From NCBI RefSeq assembly GCF_904849725.1, contig NC_058521.1, positions 345,696,638 to 345,760,637 of the forward strand: a DNA stretch of 64,000 nt, in the 5' to 3' direction. The stretch comes from Hordeum vulgare subsp. vulgare (taxonomy: Eukaryota > Streptophyta > Magnoliopsida > Poales > Poaceae). Below the pieces are notes generated by a model. The model saw nothing but the letters and a program-made list of their open reading frames with translations, was not told where the DNA came from and ran no database searches. This document shows, piece by piece, positions 1 through 13,304 of this stretch (the stretch's first letter is position 1; every line of letters begins with the position of its first letter). A program made the position numbers and the translations under genes.

Positions 1-456
1 ATAAAGACCATTTCTGGCCTCACATGAAGGCTTTTAAATAAATTAGTAAAATAACTTTTAAAATAATAATATGGTGGTTTTGGGAAGACGTTTTGATAAT
101 GGGTTTCAAATAAAATAATTGGTGCAAAATAATTTCCCTAATTTGAGGACTTGTAGCACAAATCTCATCTGAGGGGTTTTGAAGCTTAATTCAAAGAAAT
201 GCTTTTCCGTGAAAATAATATTTGATAAAAAAATGATTTGTGGTCCTAAACACATGGAATGATCATTAGGCAGGAGTTTTGGGCTAAGGAGGTGAGTCTG
301 GAGTGTAGCAAGAATTATTGAGAATCAACACAAGCATAGCAGCAAGCAAGCAAACAATAGTCACTTCAAGCATCACAAGCATTTACACACAAAAAATTGG
401 TCCTAATTTTTGAAATAAGTTAATTAGTCAGGAAAGCTAAACACGGGGTGTTACAA
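1..456 (-). mobile_element. Terminal part of a Ty3/Gypsy LTR inserted in element A
   Basis: On the minus strand the block begins TGTAACACCCCGTG, a common start for Triticeae Gypsy LTRs, and it stops abruptly at 456. Immediately after it the sequence becomes the gag region of element A, as shown by alignment to the element B copy near 62300. So 456 is the outer edge of an inserted LTR; 457-461 (AGTGC) is the candidate target-site duplication. The rest of this element lies outside the window. No coding sequence is seen. It could be a solo LTR or the end of a full element. Confidence 0.6.
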
Positions 457-1444
457 GTGCATGAAGTAAAAAGGTATTAAAGATGAAGATGTAAAAAATT
501 TACCACCTATCGAAGAAATACATGGACTTAATGCACCACGAGCACGAGTGGTGGTAGAGGTTAATTCTTTTTTTAAGTTTGATGAAAATGGTGTTCCTTT
601 TGGTAAGACTCCTCGTCAGTTTTAGCTCGTTGATAACTATATTGGCAAGCAAAATTATTTCAATGCTCGTGTTATGAAACAGTCAGAACATAATGCACCT
701 GCTACTGATTGCTTGAGTGACTTGCTATTTAGAATTGTCAATGATGTTAAGGGAGTTAGTAAGCATGCTTCTATGGTTCAAACTCAATTAGAACAACTTG
801 CTAAATCTCAGAGTGATTTGCTATTTGAAATGAATAGAAATATGAATTATCATGTTGTTAGAGTTTTGACTAGGGGTGGTAGGATGACCCAGGATCCTAC
901 TTATCCTAAGGGACACCCCAAGAGAATTGAACAAGACTCTCGGAGAGCTAATGTTGATACTTCTAGTTCTTCTAAGAAGAAGAAGAAAAAGAAAAATGAG
1001 AGAACTTTGCATGCTTCTAGTGAACACGAGGTAGAAAAACCTCCTCATGCTAATCGTGATTTTCTGTTTCTGATGCTGGAACCCAATCAGGTGATGAACA
1101 TACACCTGATGTTGCTAATGAGATTCTTGCAGGTGCTCAGCCAGAGAATGTTGGAGAACTAAATAATGATATTTATACTGGACCAACTTAGGATCTGAAT
1201 AACCCACAACCTAAAAGTTAAAGGTATGAGCAAAAGGACTTCATCGCTATAAAGCACAGTAAGAAAAGAGAACCATGGGTTCAGAAGCCCATGCCTTTCC
1301 CTCCTAAACCTTCCAAGAGTAAGGAGGAGGAAAACTTCGATGGCTTTGTTGAAATATTTAGACCTGTTTTTTTACGTACTCGCTTGATTGATAGGTTGAA
1401 AATGCCTCCTTATGAAAATATATCAAAGATATTGTTACAAACAA
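457..1444 (+). pseudogene. gag pseudogene of element A (C-terminal part)
   Basis: Retrotransposon Gag would package the element RNA in virus-like particles. Readable segments include NLPPIEEIHGLNAPRARV near 510-560, a helical stretch VSKHASMVQTQLEQLAKSQS near 750-810, and a Ser/Lys block with seven consecutive lysines near 960-995. The same protein is found on the minus strand at 61390-62300. The frame is broken: an in-frame TAG follows GKTPRQF near 623, the reading frame shifts near 1060, and further stops occur near 1190 and 1220. The N-terminal part was removed by the LTR insertion ending at 456. No CCHC knuckle is visible. Confidence 0.65.
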
Positions 1445-2019
1445 AAGAAAAATTCCTGAAGTAGAAATTTTACTATGCTTGGTAATTATTCTTTTGAGGG
1501 CGGTTTTCCTGAGAAATTGGGAGACCCGGGTATACCTACTATACGTTGTTCCATTAAGAGAAATTATGTTAGAACTTCTTTATGTGATTTGGGAGCCAGT
1601 GTCAGTGTCATGCCTTTCCCTTTATATAAAATACTTGATATGGCTGACAAGTCAACAACCATTTCTATCGGTATTTGTGAGGATCCACCCGTTGTGGTTG
1701 CTAATGTTAGTATCTTAACAGACTTTGTTATACTAGATATGCCCGAAGATGATAACTTATCAATTATTCTTGGAAGACCGTTCTAGAATACTGCAGGGGC
1801 TGTTATTGATTGCAACAAAAGCAAAGTCACTTTTCATTTTAATGGTAATGAACACAGATGCATTTTCCGAGGAAACAACTTCAAGTGAATGGTGTTAATG
1901 TTATCGAAAAATCTCCCACTATCAATATTGGAACTTTTCAACTACCTATTCCTAGTATCAAAAAGAAATATGAAATCATACTAGTAGGGGACATGTCTGT
2001 CCCCATTGAGGTAACATAG
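1445..2019 (+). pseudogene. Retroviral-type aspartic protease of element A, broken
   Basis: The protein from the ATG at 1475 contains the active-site segment CDLGASVSVMP and ends with the flap-side signature SIILGRPF, typical of Athila-like Gypsy proteases that would process Gag. A TAG at 1784-1786 stops the frame right after ILGRPF, although homology continues (NTAGAVIDCNKSKVTFHF). Compared with element B, about 12 residues are missing just after LYKILD, an in-frame deletion in the substrate-binding region. An ancestral functional enzyme is likely; this copy is not. Confidence 0.7.
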
Positions 2020-2739
2020 TGTTTTCTCGAAGATTCATCTTTTCATGTTAATTGAAAGGGGGTCGTTAATAAGACTTGATCAACCTTATTAATGCACTTT
2101 TTTAGAGACATGAGGTTGATGAATTTAGCAAACATAACTTTCTATACCCAACTTATATTCATTGTATTTTGTTAGTTAAATAAAATAAAATGCCATGTTT
2201 TCCTATTTTCTGATTTTTTTTTCTTGCAATAAAAAGTACCCAAAAATGAAAGTGCTCAGAAAGTCCTGAAATTTTTAATTTTCATTGAATGTATTAGAAT
2301 TTATGGCATAAAAACTAGTGTGATGGTGCAACCTCGGTGGCCACACAGCACCAGGGTGCACCCCTATGTTGTGTGGGGCCCACACGCCCCCCTCACTTAT
2401 TTCCTCCAACCAACACCTTCTCCGACCTCGGAAATTTTTTTTGCCCAGTTCTTGCCCATGTTTGAGCTCATTGTGGTGCCATTTTCGATCTCTTTGCTCG
2501 GAACTCTGTTACCGAAACAGTTTTGAGGAATTCCTCCTTGGTATTTCACTCCTCCAATGCTCCAATTAGTTTTTAATTTAGTGGTTTATGTTTTGTGCAT
2601 TTATCTACTTTTGGTGCTAAAGCAAATGAGCCTGCATGTTGAAATATTTGAGTGCTAAGTAGTTTGAATTGTTGATATGACCTCTAGGCACTTGTGTGGG
2701 CAGTTCCTTCCAACATTTTGAAGTTTTGCTGATATATTT
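2020..2739 (+). other. Noncoding spacer of element A
   Basis: AT-rich sequence between protease and the downstream ORF. Short ORFs here show no family resemblance. The equivalent interval in element B is 59970-60720. In autonomous Athila elements the polymerase genes would sit in this region; none is present. Confidence 0.6.
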
Positions 2740-3770
2740 TTGTGGACCAAAAAAAATCAAAATTTTGTTCATAAGAATATAAACTTTTTTAGAAGGACTT
2801 CCTCTAGGAGAAAATCTACGAAGCCATCCTCGAGTTCAAGCTCAGCACACACATCCTATGAAGATCCCCGAGCAAGCTCGGTGAGAGGTGCAGAAACGCA
2901 AGGTTGTCGTTGGCCGTGTCCGAATTTTATGTTGGGAGCTGGAATTAAAGAGGAGTTTGAAGACTATATTTGTAATGCCGACCTCACTGCGTACATGACA
3001 GATATGCCCAACCAGCACCTTCATCTCACTCATTCATTTACCCATCATTTTTCATACAACCCTCGCACCTTTCGAGTTTCATTTCGTATTTTTGAGGAAC
3101 ATAAAAGTTTATACTTAGAGGAATTTTGCCATGCTTGCATACTGCCATGCTGGAGGCCAACAGATGAACCTCCTATAGAGGAGTATTCATTGTTTGTGAA
3201 TAATCTCTGTTGGAGTGAGGATAGAGGGGTGACACAAGTTAGAATTAATATTATTCATTTTCCCGCTATTCGTTATTTTGCACTTTTCAACAGAAAAAGT
3301 GCATCGCGTGCAAGCAGAATTATAGTGCACTTTGTGCTCCTGACTTGAGCATTATTCATACTTCTTTGAGTGGAGAGAAGCATTATAATTTGTGTGTCAT
3401 TGTAGTGCGTAGATTGCAACAGAACACAAATGATGGAGATCTATATGGAGTTATTTATGCTTCATGCTTAGCTGCACACTTAAGGATCCCTCCTATGTTT
3501 AATGACCCCATTATGCCTTACAAGTATTTGAACTTTGACGGTATGCAAGCACATAAGTTTTTGAGGCCAGGTGCAAAAACCTATGAGTAATTTAGTTTTT
3601 AACAAATATAACACTGTGTATGTGCTTTTGCCTGCTCCTCCTCTTTTTTACTACAAGGTTAAAAGAAGATATGCTTTGAAGAAGGAAGACGAGCTAGAGT
3701 ACAATCCAGATGTCGAGGCCACCCGTCGGGCTGAGGAGGCTACTCAGTAGGCTTCATCGAGTTATCACTA
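2740..3770 (+). pseudogene. Downstream ORF of Athila-like element A (function unknown)
   Basis: The ATG at 2740 opens 202 codons with a basic Ser-rich start (FFRRTSSRRKSTK), then a globular segment. The frame shifts near 3345 and homology continues as LCVIVVRRLQQNTNDG to about 3590, then KRRYALKKEDELEYNPD to about 3700. Element B carries the same ORF at 58921-59960, giving a second, differently broken copy. Its position after the protease matches the extra ORF reported in Athila-type elements. I recognise no catalytic motif or transmembrane segment, so I assign no function. Conservation in both copies suggests it was under selection in the ancestor. Confidence 0.55.
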
Positions 3771-5908
3771 TGATTATTATCCAGGACACGGATGGCAGTA
3801 AGCCAAGATTAGGCCAAAAGCCTAAGCTTTGGGGAGTACGTATTTCCCACCAACTTTTCATTCATTCTCACACATTTCATTCTAATTGTTGGTGCTCATA
3901 CTTTTTCATTGTATTATCCATGCTAGTTTTATTTTTCTCGCTTCCTTATTGTGTGTTCAGAAAACTTTCAGAAAACCCAAACTAATTAGTTAGCTCCTTT
4001 TTGGTTTTTGCTTTCTAGTTTATTTAGTGGTAGCCCTTAAAAATCAAAAACCCAAAAATATTTCTCTCTTCTTCTTTTGCTTGTTGGGAGCTTTCCCGTG
4101 TAAATAGTTTTTCTCGTTTTTGCGTTATTTTCCTGAATTTGCCTTCCTCAAGAAAAACGAAAAACTCCAAAAAAAAATGTGTGTTTGTCTGAACTTCTTT
4201 TCTTTTCTTTTGGTTGAGTTCTTATAAGCAGAAGACCATGATGAAAATGTTGATTAGCTCTCTTATGCATTATTGATTGTCTCTCATAGAGCCTATTTTA
4301 CCTTGTCTTCTCCTTTGAATAAATTGTTGCAGATTCCAGCTTAGTCCATGGCACCCTTGCACTATTATTTTCATACCATTTGGTTGTGCAAGTGAAAGGC
4401 AATAATGATGATGATTTGGTGTAGTGACTATGGTAAAGAAAAGCGGGTATGAACTCAACCTGTTCTTGTCTGTATGGATGTGTTTAGATTGGTGTCCATG
4501 ATTCAGCATATTATGATCAAGCATGTTTCTGATGACAATTAGAGATTATACTTGTTCATTCCATGCTTAAGTAGCTAGAGGACTGATAATGATTTACCTT
4601 TGGTTGTCAACATGCGGTTAAAATGATTGTGATGTGGTATGATGGTATGGTATCCTCCTTTGAATGTTTCAAGTGGCTTGACTTGGCACATGTTTATTCA
4701 TGCAGTTGAATCAAAACCAACATAGCCTCTATTATATTTTTGTTCATGGTGCTCATATCCTACTCATGCTAGTACTCAATGTTGATTATGCATACTATAT
4801 GTTCATGACCATATTTGCTCTCTAGCAGGTCGATTCCCAACCTTATTGCTAGCCTCTCCTAGTACAAAGCGGGAATTCTGCATGTGCAACAAAATCCTTG
4901 AGCCTAAGTTATTCCACATGAGTCCACTATATCTACCTATATGTGGTATTACCCTTCCGTCCCAAGTAAATTTGCATGTGCCACCTCTAAACTATTCAAA
5001 CATACATATGTTTTGTGTGCTTCGACCGCTCATGGAGGGTCTGGGGGGAATCAATATTTTCTATGCTAAGTGAGTTATTCTCAATTGAGTGTTTATTCAC
5101 TTGTCATCGCACGAGAAAAGGGCAGTAATCGGGATTCCCAATCACAAACAAACTTGCAATTATTTAAACAAATTCTTATGAACCGCAAGTGTAATGAAGG
5201 GCAAACGATTTCCAAATCTGCCTCGGACTACAATAAGGTGCTCAGAAAACAAACTTTACTTTTATCGCTTGGGAACCACCACTAATTTGTTCAGCATGGA
5301 AGATATTTCAAGATCTCCGTCGTAACATTGACAGGAATGGCATGCCACCCAAAATTAAATTTTATCTTTGTTTTAAACTTTGAACTCTGGCACCGCTGCA
5401 AATACATGCTTCCCTGTGCGAAGGCCTATCTATTTACTTTCATTGTTGAGTCATCACCTTCTGAAATAAGCACCACACTAGAGAGCACTATTGTCATTCT
5501 CATGCATTGTGTGTGGTTAATCGTTGAGTGCATCATGACTAGACCTTTGTTGCCATGAATTAAAATGTTTAGTCACTGCTTGAACTTTGGGGGTGCTCTT
5601 CATTTATCTTTTGCGGTCTGAGAAAGGGGTAGCGAGATACCATCATTGTCATATTACATCATGATTGTTTTGTCAAAGTGTTGGCACTTGAGATACTTTA
5701 CTATTGCTTGCTAGTTAATTATGCCATGTATATGAATGAATATGATTTCTAAGAGTTATCATGAATATGGTTAATTATAATCTTTGTTGAAATCATGGAT
5801 TCTATTTGAATGCAATCATAAGACCAAGAACAAAAATAGTTTGTAAAAGATTTTCTTTATCACTTTGAGTTTGCCAACTGAATTGCTTGAGGACCACCAA
5901 TGAGTTAA
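3771..5908 (+). other. 3' noncoding tract of element A
   Basis: About 2.1 kb without convincing coding sequence. It aligns by eye with 57086-58900 on the minus strand in element B, for example around TTAATCAT and the stretch near 4850-4960. It belongs to the internal domain upstream of the PPT. Confidence 0.6.
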
Positions 5909-5920
5909 ACTTGGGGGAGT
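5909..5920 (+). other. Polypurine tract of element A
   Basis: ACTTGGGGGAGT lies immediately before the LTR start TGATACG at 5921, the expected place for the plus-strand primer of a Gypsy element. Confidence 0.7.
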
Positions 5921-6533
5921 TGATACGACTCCGTTGTATCTACTTTTCCAAACACTTTTTCTCTTGTTTTGGACTCTAACTTGCACGATTTGAATGGAAC
6001 TAACCCGGACTTACGCTGTTTTCAGCAGAATTGCCATGGTGTTGTTTTTTGTGCAGAAATCAAAGTTCTCCAAGTGAGCTGAAACTTTCCAATGAATTTT
6101 CATGGAATTAATACGGAATATTGGAGCAAAGAACAACCGAAGAGGGGAAGCAGGGTGCATACACAACACCTGGTTGCTCCCTTGGGCGCGTCGTGGTGTT
6201 GTGTGGGCCCCTTGTGGACCATATTTCCCTAATTCCAAGCCTATAAAATCACATTCATGGAGAAAAAAATAGAGGAAGAATTATCACGTTTCACGAGATG
6301 GAGCCATTGCCACCTCCAGTTCTTCATTGGGAGGCTAGATGTGGAGTCTGTTTGGGGTTCCTGAGAGGGGAATCTTCGGTCTTCGTCATCACCGACCTTT
6401 CTTCATCACCAATTCCATGATGGTCCTCACTGGGAGTGAGTAATCTCTTCGTAGGCTCGCTGGTTGGTGTACGGGTTGGATGAGGTCGATCATGTAATCG
6501 AGTTAGATTTGTTAGGGCTTGATCCCTAGTATC
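5921..6533 (+). repeat. 3' LTR of element A, piece 1
   Basis: Starts TGATACGACTCCGTTGTATC and aligns with the solo LTR beginning at 31604. It is cut at 6533, where a BARE1-like element begins. The last five bases, GTATC, form the left target-site duplication. Confidence 0.8.
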
Positions 6534-8256
6534 TGTTGGGGAACGTTGCATGGGAAACAAAAATTTGCCTACGCACACGAAGACCTATCATGGTGATGTT
6601 CATCTACGAGAGGGAGATCAGATCCACATACCCTTGTAGATCGCTAAGCAGGAAGTGTTAAGAAACGCGTTTGATGTAGTGGTACAGCTTCATGATTCAA
6701 ATCACCGTCGTCCCACAATCCGTTCCGATCTAACGCCAAACGGACGGCACCTCCGCGTTCAGCACACGTACATCTCGATGACGATCTCCACCTTCTTGAT
6801 CCACCAAGAGAGACGGGGAAGTAGATGAGTTCTCCGGCAGTGCGACGGCGCGCCGGTGATGGTGATGATCTATTACTGTAGGGCTCCGCCCGAGCTCCGC
6901 AGAAAGCCGATCTAGAGGAAGAACTACGAAGTAGAGGTTTATCTTCCACGTGGCAAAGTTGTGTCTCAAAAACCCTAAAACCTCTAGTATATATAAGAGG
7001 AGGGGGGCTAGCCTTGGGGCTCAAGGGAGCCCCAGCGGCACCGGCCGAGAGAGGAGAGGAGGACTCCAACTCCAATTCGGTTTGGGGAAGGAGGAGTCCT
7101 CCTCTTCCTTCCCACCTCCCTCCTTTTTTATTTATTTTTTCGGTTTTTTCTTTCCTAGCGCCATAGCCCACTTGGGATGGCCTCACCAGCCCACAAAGGG
7201 CTGGTGCCCCACCCTTGGACTATTGGGCTCACTCCTGGGTGGGTGGGCCGGACCAAATGAAACCATCCTATATATCAATATTCGTTTCCGGACCATTCCA
7301 AAAACCCTCGTGATGTCTGTGATCTCATCCGGGACTCCGAACAACCTTCGGTCACCTACACCTATAACTCAACACTACCGAAACGTCACCGAACCTTAAG
7401 TGTGCAGACCCTACAGGTTCGAGAACTATGCAGACATGACCTGAGACACTCCCCGGTGAATATCCAACAGTGTGACCAGGATGTCCATAATGGATCCTAC
7501 ATATTCTACGAAGATCTTATCGGTTGAACCTCTATGCCAAGGATTCATATAATCCCGTATATAATACCCTTTGTCCTTCGGTACGTTACTTGCCCGAGAT
7601 TTGATCGTCGGTATCCCTATACCTATTTCAATCTCGTTACCAGCAAGTATCTTTACTCGTTCCATAATACAAGATCCCGTGACTAACACTTGAGTCACAT
7701 TACTTGCAAGGCTTATATGTGATGTTGTATTACCGAGTGGGCCTCGAGATACCTCTCCGTCAAACGGAGTGACAAATCCCAGTCTTGATCCATGCTAACT
7801 CAACGGACACCTCCGGAGATACCTGTGGCGCACCTTTATAATCACTCCGTAACATTGCGATGTTTGATACACACAAGGTATTCCTCTGCTGCCAGTGAGT
7901 TACATGATCTCATGGTCATAGGAATGAATACTTGACACGCAGAAAACAATAGCAACAAAATGACACGATCACATGCTACGTTTATAATTTGGGTCTTGTC
8001 CATCAAATCATTCTCCCAATGATGTGATCCCGTTATCAAGTGACAACACTTGTCTATGGTCAGGAAACCTTGACCATCTTGGATCAACGAGCTAGTCAAC
8101 TAGAGGCTTACTAGGGACAGTGTTTTGTCTATGTATCCACACATGTATTTGAGTTTCCAATCAATACAATTATAGCATGGATAATAAATGATTATCATGA
8201 ACAAAGAAATATAATAATAACTAATTTATTATTGCCTCTAGGGCATATTTCCAACA
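6534..8256 (-). repeat. 3' LTR of the BARE1-like element
   Basis: 1723 bp, close to the family's usual 1.7-1.8 kb. It keeps the promoter section that the 5' LTR has lost, but lacks a short GC-rich stretch corresponding to about 13660-13730. ORFs inside it (for example minus 7426-7698) recur in the other LTR and are LTR sequence, not genes. Confidence 0.9.
6988..6996 (-). promoter_or_regulatory. TATA box of the BARE1-like 3' LTR
   Basis: Minus-strand CCTCTTATATATAC (6987-7000) lies in the usual BARE1 promoter position, followed by GTTTTAGGGTTTTTGAG. Because this is the 3' LTR, it would drive readout into flanking element A rather than the BARE1-like genes. Confidence 0.6.
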
Positions 8257-8271
8257 GTCTCCCACTTGCAC
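8257..8271 (-). other. PPT of the BARE1-like element
   Basis: On the minus strand TGCAAGTGGGAGACT directly precedes the LTR start TGTTGGAAATATG. This is the standard purine tract for this family. Confidence 0.8.
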
Positions 8272-8399
8272 TAGAGTCAATAATCTAGTTCACATCAGTA
8301 TGTGATTTTAACGAATCCAACACCCATACAGTTCTAGGGTTTGATCTCGTCTTGCTTGTGAGAGAGGTTTTAGTCAACGGTTCCGAACCATTCAGATCC

Positions 8400-9330
8400 G
8401 TGTGTGCTTTACAAATCTTTACGTCGTCCTATAGATGCTGCTACTACATGCTATTTGACAATATTCCAAATGACTCCTCAACTATACGAATCCAGTTTAC
8501 TACTCAGAGTTATTCGGATTAGTGTCAAAGCTTGCATCGACGTAACCCTTTACGACGAACTCTTTAATCACCTCCATAATCGAGAAAAAATCCTTAGTCC
8601 AATAGTTACTAAGGATAACCTTGACCGTTGTTTAGTGATTTAATCCTGGATCACTCTTTATACCCCTTGACAAATTCATGGCAAGGCACACATCAGGTGC
8701 GGTACACAGCTTGGCATACTTTAGAGCCTACGGCTAAGGCATAGGGGACGACCTTCGTCCTTTCTCTTTTTTCTGCCATGGTCTTACTCAAATTCACACC
8801 TTACAACACAACCAAGAACTCCTTCTTTGCTGATCTATTTTGAACTCCTTCAAAAACTTGTCAAGGCATGCATTTCATTGAAAGTTCTATTAAGCGTTTT
8901 GATCTGTCTCTATAGATCTTGACGCTCAATGTTAAAGTAACTCTATCCAGTTTTTCCTTTGAAAAACTCCTTTCAAACAACCCTTTATGCTTTACAAAAA
9001 TTCTGCATTACTTCCGATCAACAATATGTAAACCACATATACTTATCAGAAACTCTATAGTGCTCCCACTCACTTCCTTGGAAATACAAGTTTCTCATAA
9101 ACCTTGTATAAACCCAAAAGCTTTGTTCATCTCATCAAAGTGTATATTCCAACTCCGAGATGCTTGCACCAGTCCATAGAAGCATCATTGGAGCTTGCAT
9201 ACTTGTTAGCATATTTAGGATCGACAAAACCTTCTGGTTGTATCACATACAACATTTCCTCAAGGAAACCGTCGAGGAAACAATGTTTTGACATCCTATG
9301 TGCAATATTTCGTAAATAATGCAGCAACTA
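8400..9330 (-). pseudogene. Reverse transcriptase/RNase H remnant (Copia)
   Basis: On the minus strand the block QPEGFVDPKYANK with FLDGFLEEMLYVI just before it (9127-9327) matches the Copia RT palm motif region. Farther along, PYALAVGS (about 8740) and VVKGYVDASFDTNPNN (about 8520) match the RT-RNase H junction and the RNase H DAS motif. The intervening frames are shifted and carry stops, so no enzyme is made. The YVDD box is not readable. Confidence 0.6.
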
Positions 9331-10081
9331 TAACATAATTCCAACATATTTTTAGCCTCACTACGAGTGAGAAAGTTTCATCATAGTCAACTCTTTGAAC
9401 TTTGTCGGAAACATCTTTGCGACAAGTCGAGCTTTTCTTAATAGTGACTTTTCACCATCATCGTCTGTCTTCCTTTTAAAGATCCATCTTTACTTAATAG
9501 TCTTACGACCATCAAGTAGTTCTTCCAAAGTCTACACTTTGTTTTCATACATGGATCCTCTCTCGGATTCCATGGTCTCCAGCCATTTGCTGGAGCCCAC
9601 CATCGCTTCTCCATAGCTCGTAGGTTCATTATTGTTCAGTAACATGACCTTCAAGGCAGGGTTATCATACAAATCTGTAGTAGTACGCGACCTTGTCGAC
9701 CTACGAGGTTTGTAGTAACTTGATCCGAAGCTTAATGATCACAATTATCAATTTCCACATCAATTGGTGTAGGCACCACAGGACCAACTTCCTGCGCCCT
9801 GCTACACACTGGTTGAAGTGACGGTTCAATAACCTCATCAAGTTCCACCACCCTCCCACTCAATTCTTTCGAGAGAAACATTTCCTCGAGAAAGGACTCG
9901 TTTCTAGAAACAAACACTTTTCTTCTGGGTCCGAGATAGGAGATGTACACAACTGTTTGGGATATTCTATGAAGGTGCATTTATCCGCTTTGGGTTCGAG
10001 CTTATCAGACTGAAACTTTTTCACATAAGTGTCGGGACCCCAAATTTTCACGAAACGATAGCTCAGGTTTCTCCAAACCAT
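9331..10081 (-). pseudogene. Integrase C-terminus and linker remnant (Copia)
   Basis: Minus 9860-10081 reads FVKIWGPDTYVKKFQSDKLE and KADKCTFIEYPK, the Copia integrase C-terminal motif, followed in another frame by RRKVFVSRNESFLEEMFL (about 9900). The next stretch to 9732 is the acidic linker before RT, and 9438-9629 is a degenerate RT N-terminus. At least two frameshifts are needed. Confidence 0.6.
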
Positions 10082-11539
10082 AGTTCATATTGTGTGATCT
10101 CAAGGGAAATACGTGGTGCCCTATTTAAAGTGAATGCGGTTGTCTCTAATGCATAACCCATAAACGCTAGTGATAATTCGATAAGAGACATCATAATATG
10201 CACCATATAAAATAGGGCGCAGCTATGACGTTCTGACACACCATCACACTATGGTGTTCTAGGTGGCATGAATTGTGAAACAATTTCCACATTGTCTTAA
10301 CTGTGTACCAAAACTCGCAACTCAGATATTCATCTCTATGATCATATCGTAGACAGTTTATCCTCATGTCACGACGATCTTCACTCTGAAATAGGTTTGA
10401 ATTTTTTAATATTTCAGACTTGTGATTCATCAAGTAAATACTCCTGTATCTACTCAAATCGTCAGTGAAGTAAGAACATAATGATATCCACTGCGTGCCT
10501 CAACACTCATTGGACTGCACACATCAAAAATGTATTACTTCCAACAATTTACTTTCTTGTTTGATCTCACTGGAAAACGAGGCCTTCAGTCATCTTGCCC
10601 ATGTGGTATGATTTGCATGTCTCAAGTGATTCAAAATCAAGTGAGTCCAAACGATCCATCTGCATGGAGTTTCTTCATGTGTTTATACCAATAGGTATGG
10701 TTTGCATGTCTCAAAAGTTTCAAAAATGAGTGAGTACAAAGATCCATCAGCATGGAGCTTCTTCATGCATTTTACACCAACATGACCCAAGTGCAGTGCC
10801 ACAAATAAGTAGTGCTATTATTACTACCTTGTATCTTTTGGCATCAATATTAAATATGTGTATCACTACGATCGAGATTCAATAAAGCACTGAAGGTAAT
10901 TATTCAAGCAAATAGAATAACCATTATTCTCTTTAAATGAATAATCGTATTGCAATAAACACGATCCAATCATGTTCATGCTCAATGTAAACACCAAATA
11001 ACAATTATTTAGGTTTTAACATCAATCCCGATGGTAGAGGGAGCGTGCGATGTTTGATCACATAACCTTAGGATTACTTCCAACACACATCGTCACCTCA
11101 CCCTTGCTAGTATCCTTTTATTCTGTAGCTTTTATTTCGAGTTACTAACACTTAGCAACTGAACCGGTATCCAATACCCTCGTGGTACTAGGAGTACTAG
11201 TAAAGTACACATCAATATCATGTATATCAAATATACTTCTGTCGACTTTGCCAGCCTTCTCATCTACCAAGTATCTAGGGTAGTTCCGCCTCGGTGACCG
11301 TTCCCCTCATAACAGAAGCACTTAGTCTTGGGTTTGGGTTTAACCTTGGGTTTCTTCAATAGAGCAGCAACTGGTTTGTTGTTTCATGAAGTATCTCTTC
11401 TAGCCCTTGCCCTTCTTGAAACTAGTGGTTTTACTAACCATCAACAATTGATGCTCCTACTTGATTTCTACTTTCGCATTGTCTAACATCGCGAATAGCT
11501 CAAGGATCATCATATCTATCCTTGATATGTTATAGTTCA
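10082..11539 (-). other. Decayed integrase/protease interval of the BARE1-like element
   Basis: By position this interval should hold protease and the integrase core. I can read only scattered fragments, for example SVRCVQ-like text near 10510. Two near-identical stretches around CATCTGCATGGAGTTTCTTC (10657 and 10747) suggest a short local duplication. No intact motif is seen. Confidence 0.4.
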
Positions 11540-11740
11540 TCACGAAGCTCTAGTAGCTTGGTGGCAGTGACTTTGGAGAACCATCACTATCTCATCGGGA
11601 AGATCAACTCCCACTTGATTCAAGCGACTGTTGTACTCAAACAATTTGAGCACATGCTCAACGACTGAGCTTTTCTCCCCTACTTTGTAGACAAAGAACC
11701 TTGTCAGAGGTTTCATACCTCTCAACAAGGGCATGAGCAT
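11540..11740 (-). pseudogene. gag fragment of the BARE1-like element
   Basis: The minus-strand protein MLMPLLRGMKPLTRFFVYKV followed by SSVVEHVLKLFEYNSRLNQVG resembles the BARE1 Gag segment in which a short coiled helix precedes LNQLG. It is 66 residues, bounded by stops. This is a patch of the former capsid gene. Confidence 0.4.
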
Positions 11741-13304
11741 GCAATCCCAATTTCATCTCTTAGAACATCTCATACGTTCCGTGATGTTAAAAACGTCTTT
11801 AGCGCCTCAATTCTAAGCCATTAAGTATTACGCACTCAACTATCACGTAGTCATCAAAAACGCGTATGTCAGATGTTCGCAACATCCACAGACGACGCTC
11901 GAGGTGCAGTACGCCGAGCGGTGCATTAAGGACATCAGCCTTCTGCGCAGCAATGAGGACAATCCTCAGATCACGGACTCAGTCCGCAAAGTTGCTACTA
12001 TCATCTTTCAACTAAATGTTCTCTAGGAACGTATAAAAATAGTAGAGCTACAGTGCAAGCTACAACACTATTTGCAAAGACATTTTGACTATGTTCATGA
12101 TAATTAGTTCAATTAATCATATTACTTAAGAACTCCCACTCAAATAGACATCCCTCTAGTCATTTGAGTAGCGCATGATCCAAATCCACTAACTCAAATC
12201 CGATCATCACGTGAGTTGAGTATAGTTTCAGTGGTGAATATCTCCATGTTGATCATATCAACTATATGATTCATGCTCGACCTTTTGGTCTCTTGTGTTC
12301 CGAGGCCATGTCTGTACATGCTAGGCTCGTCAAGTTTAACCCGAGTGTTCCGCGTGTGCAACTATTTTGCACCAATTGTATGTGAACGTTGAGTCTATCA
12401 CACCCGATCATCATGTGGTGTCTCGAAACGATGAACTGTCGCAACGGTGCACAGTCGGGGAGAACACAATTTTATCTTGAAATTTTAGTGAGGGATCACC
12501 TTATAATGCTACCGTCGTTGTAAGCAAAATAAGGTGCATAAAAAGGATTAACATCACATGCAATTCATAAGTGACATGATATGGCCATGATCTTGTGCTT
12601 CTTGATCTCCATCACCAAAGCACTGGCATGATCTTCATCGTTACCGGCGCCACACCATGATATCCATCATCATGATCTCCATCATTGTGCCGCCATCGAG
12701 GTTGTCGTGCTATCTATGCTATTACTACTAAAGCTACAACCTAGCAATATAGTAAACGCATCTGCAAACACAAACGTTAGTTTAAAGACAACCCTATGGC
12801 TCCTGCCAGTTGCCATAGCATCGACGTGCAAGTCGATATTAACTATTACAACATGATCATCTCATACATCCAATATATCACATCATGTCAATGGTCATAT
12901 CACATCACAAGCATACCCTACAAAAACAAGTTAGACGTCCTCTAATTTGTTGTTGCATGTTTTACGTGGCAGCTATGGGTATATAGTATGATCGCATCTT
13001 ACTTACGCGCAAACCACAACGGAGATGTGCAAATTTCTATTTAACCTCTCTCCAAGGACCGCCTTGGTCAAATCCAATTCAACTAAAGTTGAAGAAACAG
13101 GCACCTGCAATTCATCTTTATGCAACGAGTTGCATGTTAGTCGATGAAATCGGTCTCTCGTGAGCGTACGAGTAATGTTGGTCCGAGCCGCTTCAATCCA
13201 ACAATAACGTCGAATCGAGAAAATACTAAGGAGGGAAGCAAATCGAACATCAATGCCCATAGAAACTTGTGTGTTCTACTCGAGATTACATCTATGCATG
13301 AACT
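11741..13304 (-). other. Remaining gag and leader of the BARE1-like element, unreadable
   Basis: About 1.6 kb between the gag patch and the PBS. In BARE1 this would be the N-terminal gag plus the long leader. Frames are too broken to assign. Confidence 0.4.

Noticed and set aside
7426..7698. 90-codon minus ORF, repeated at 13903-14175
   Set aside because: The same ORF occurs in both BARE1-like LTRs at the same position; it is LTR sequence without known product.
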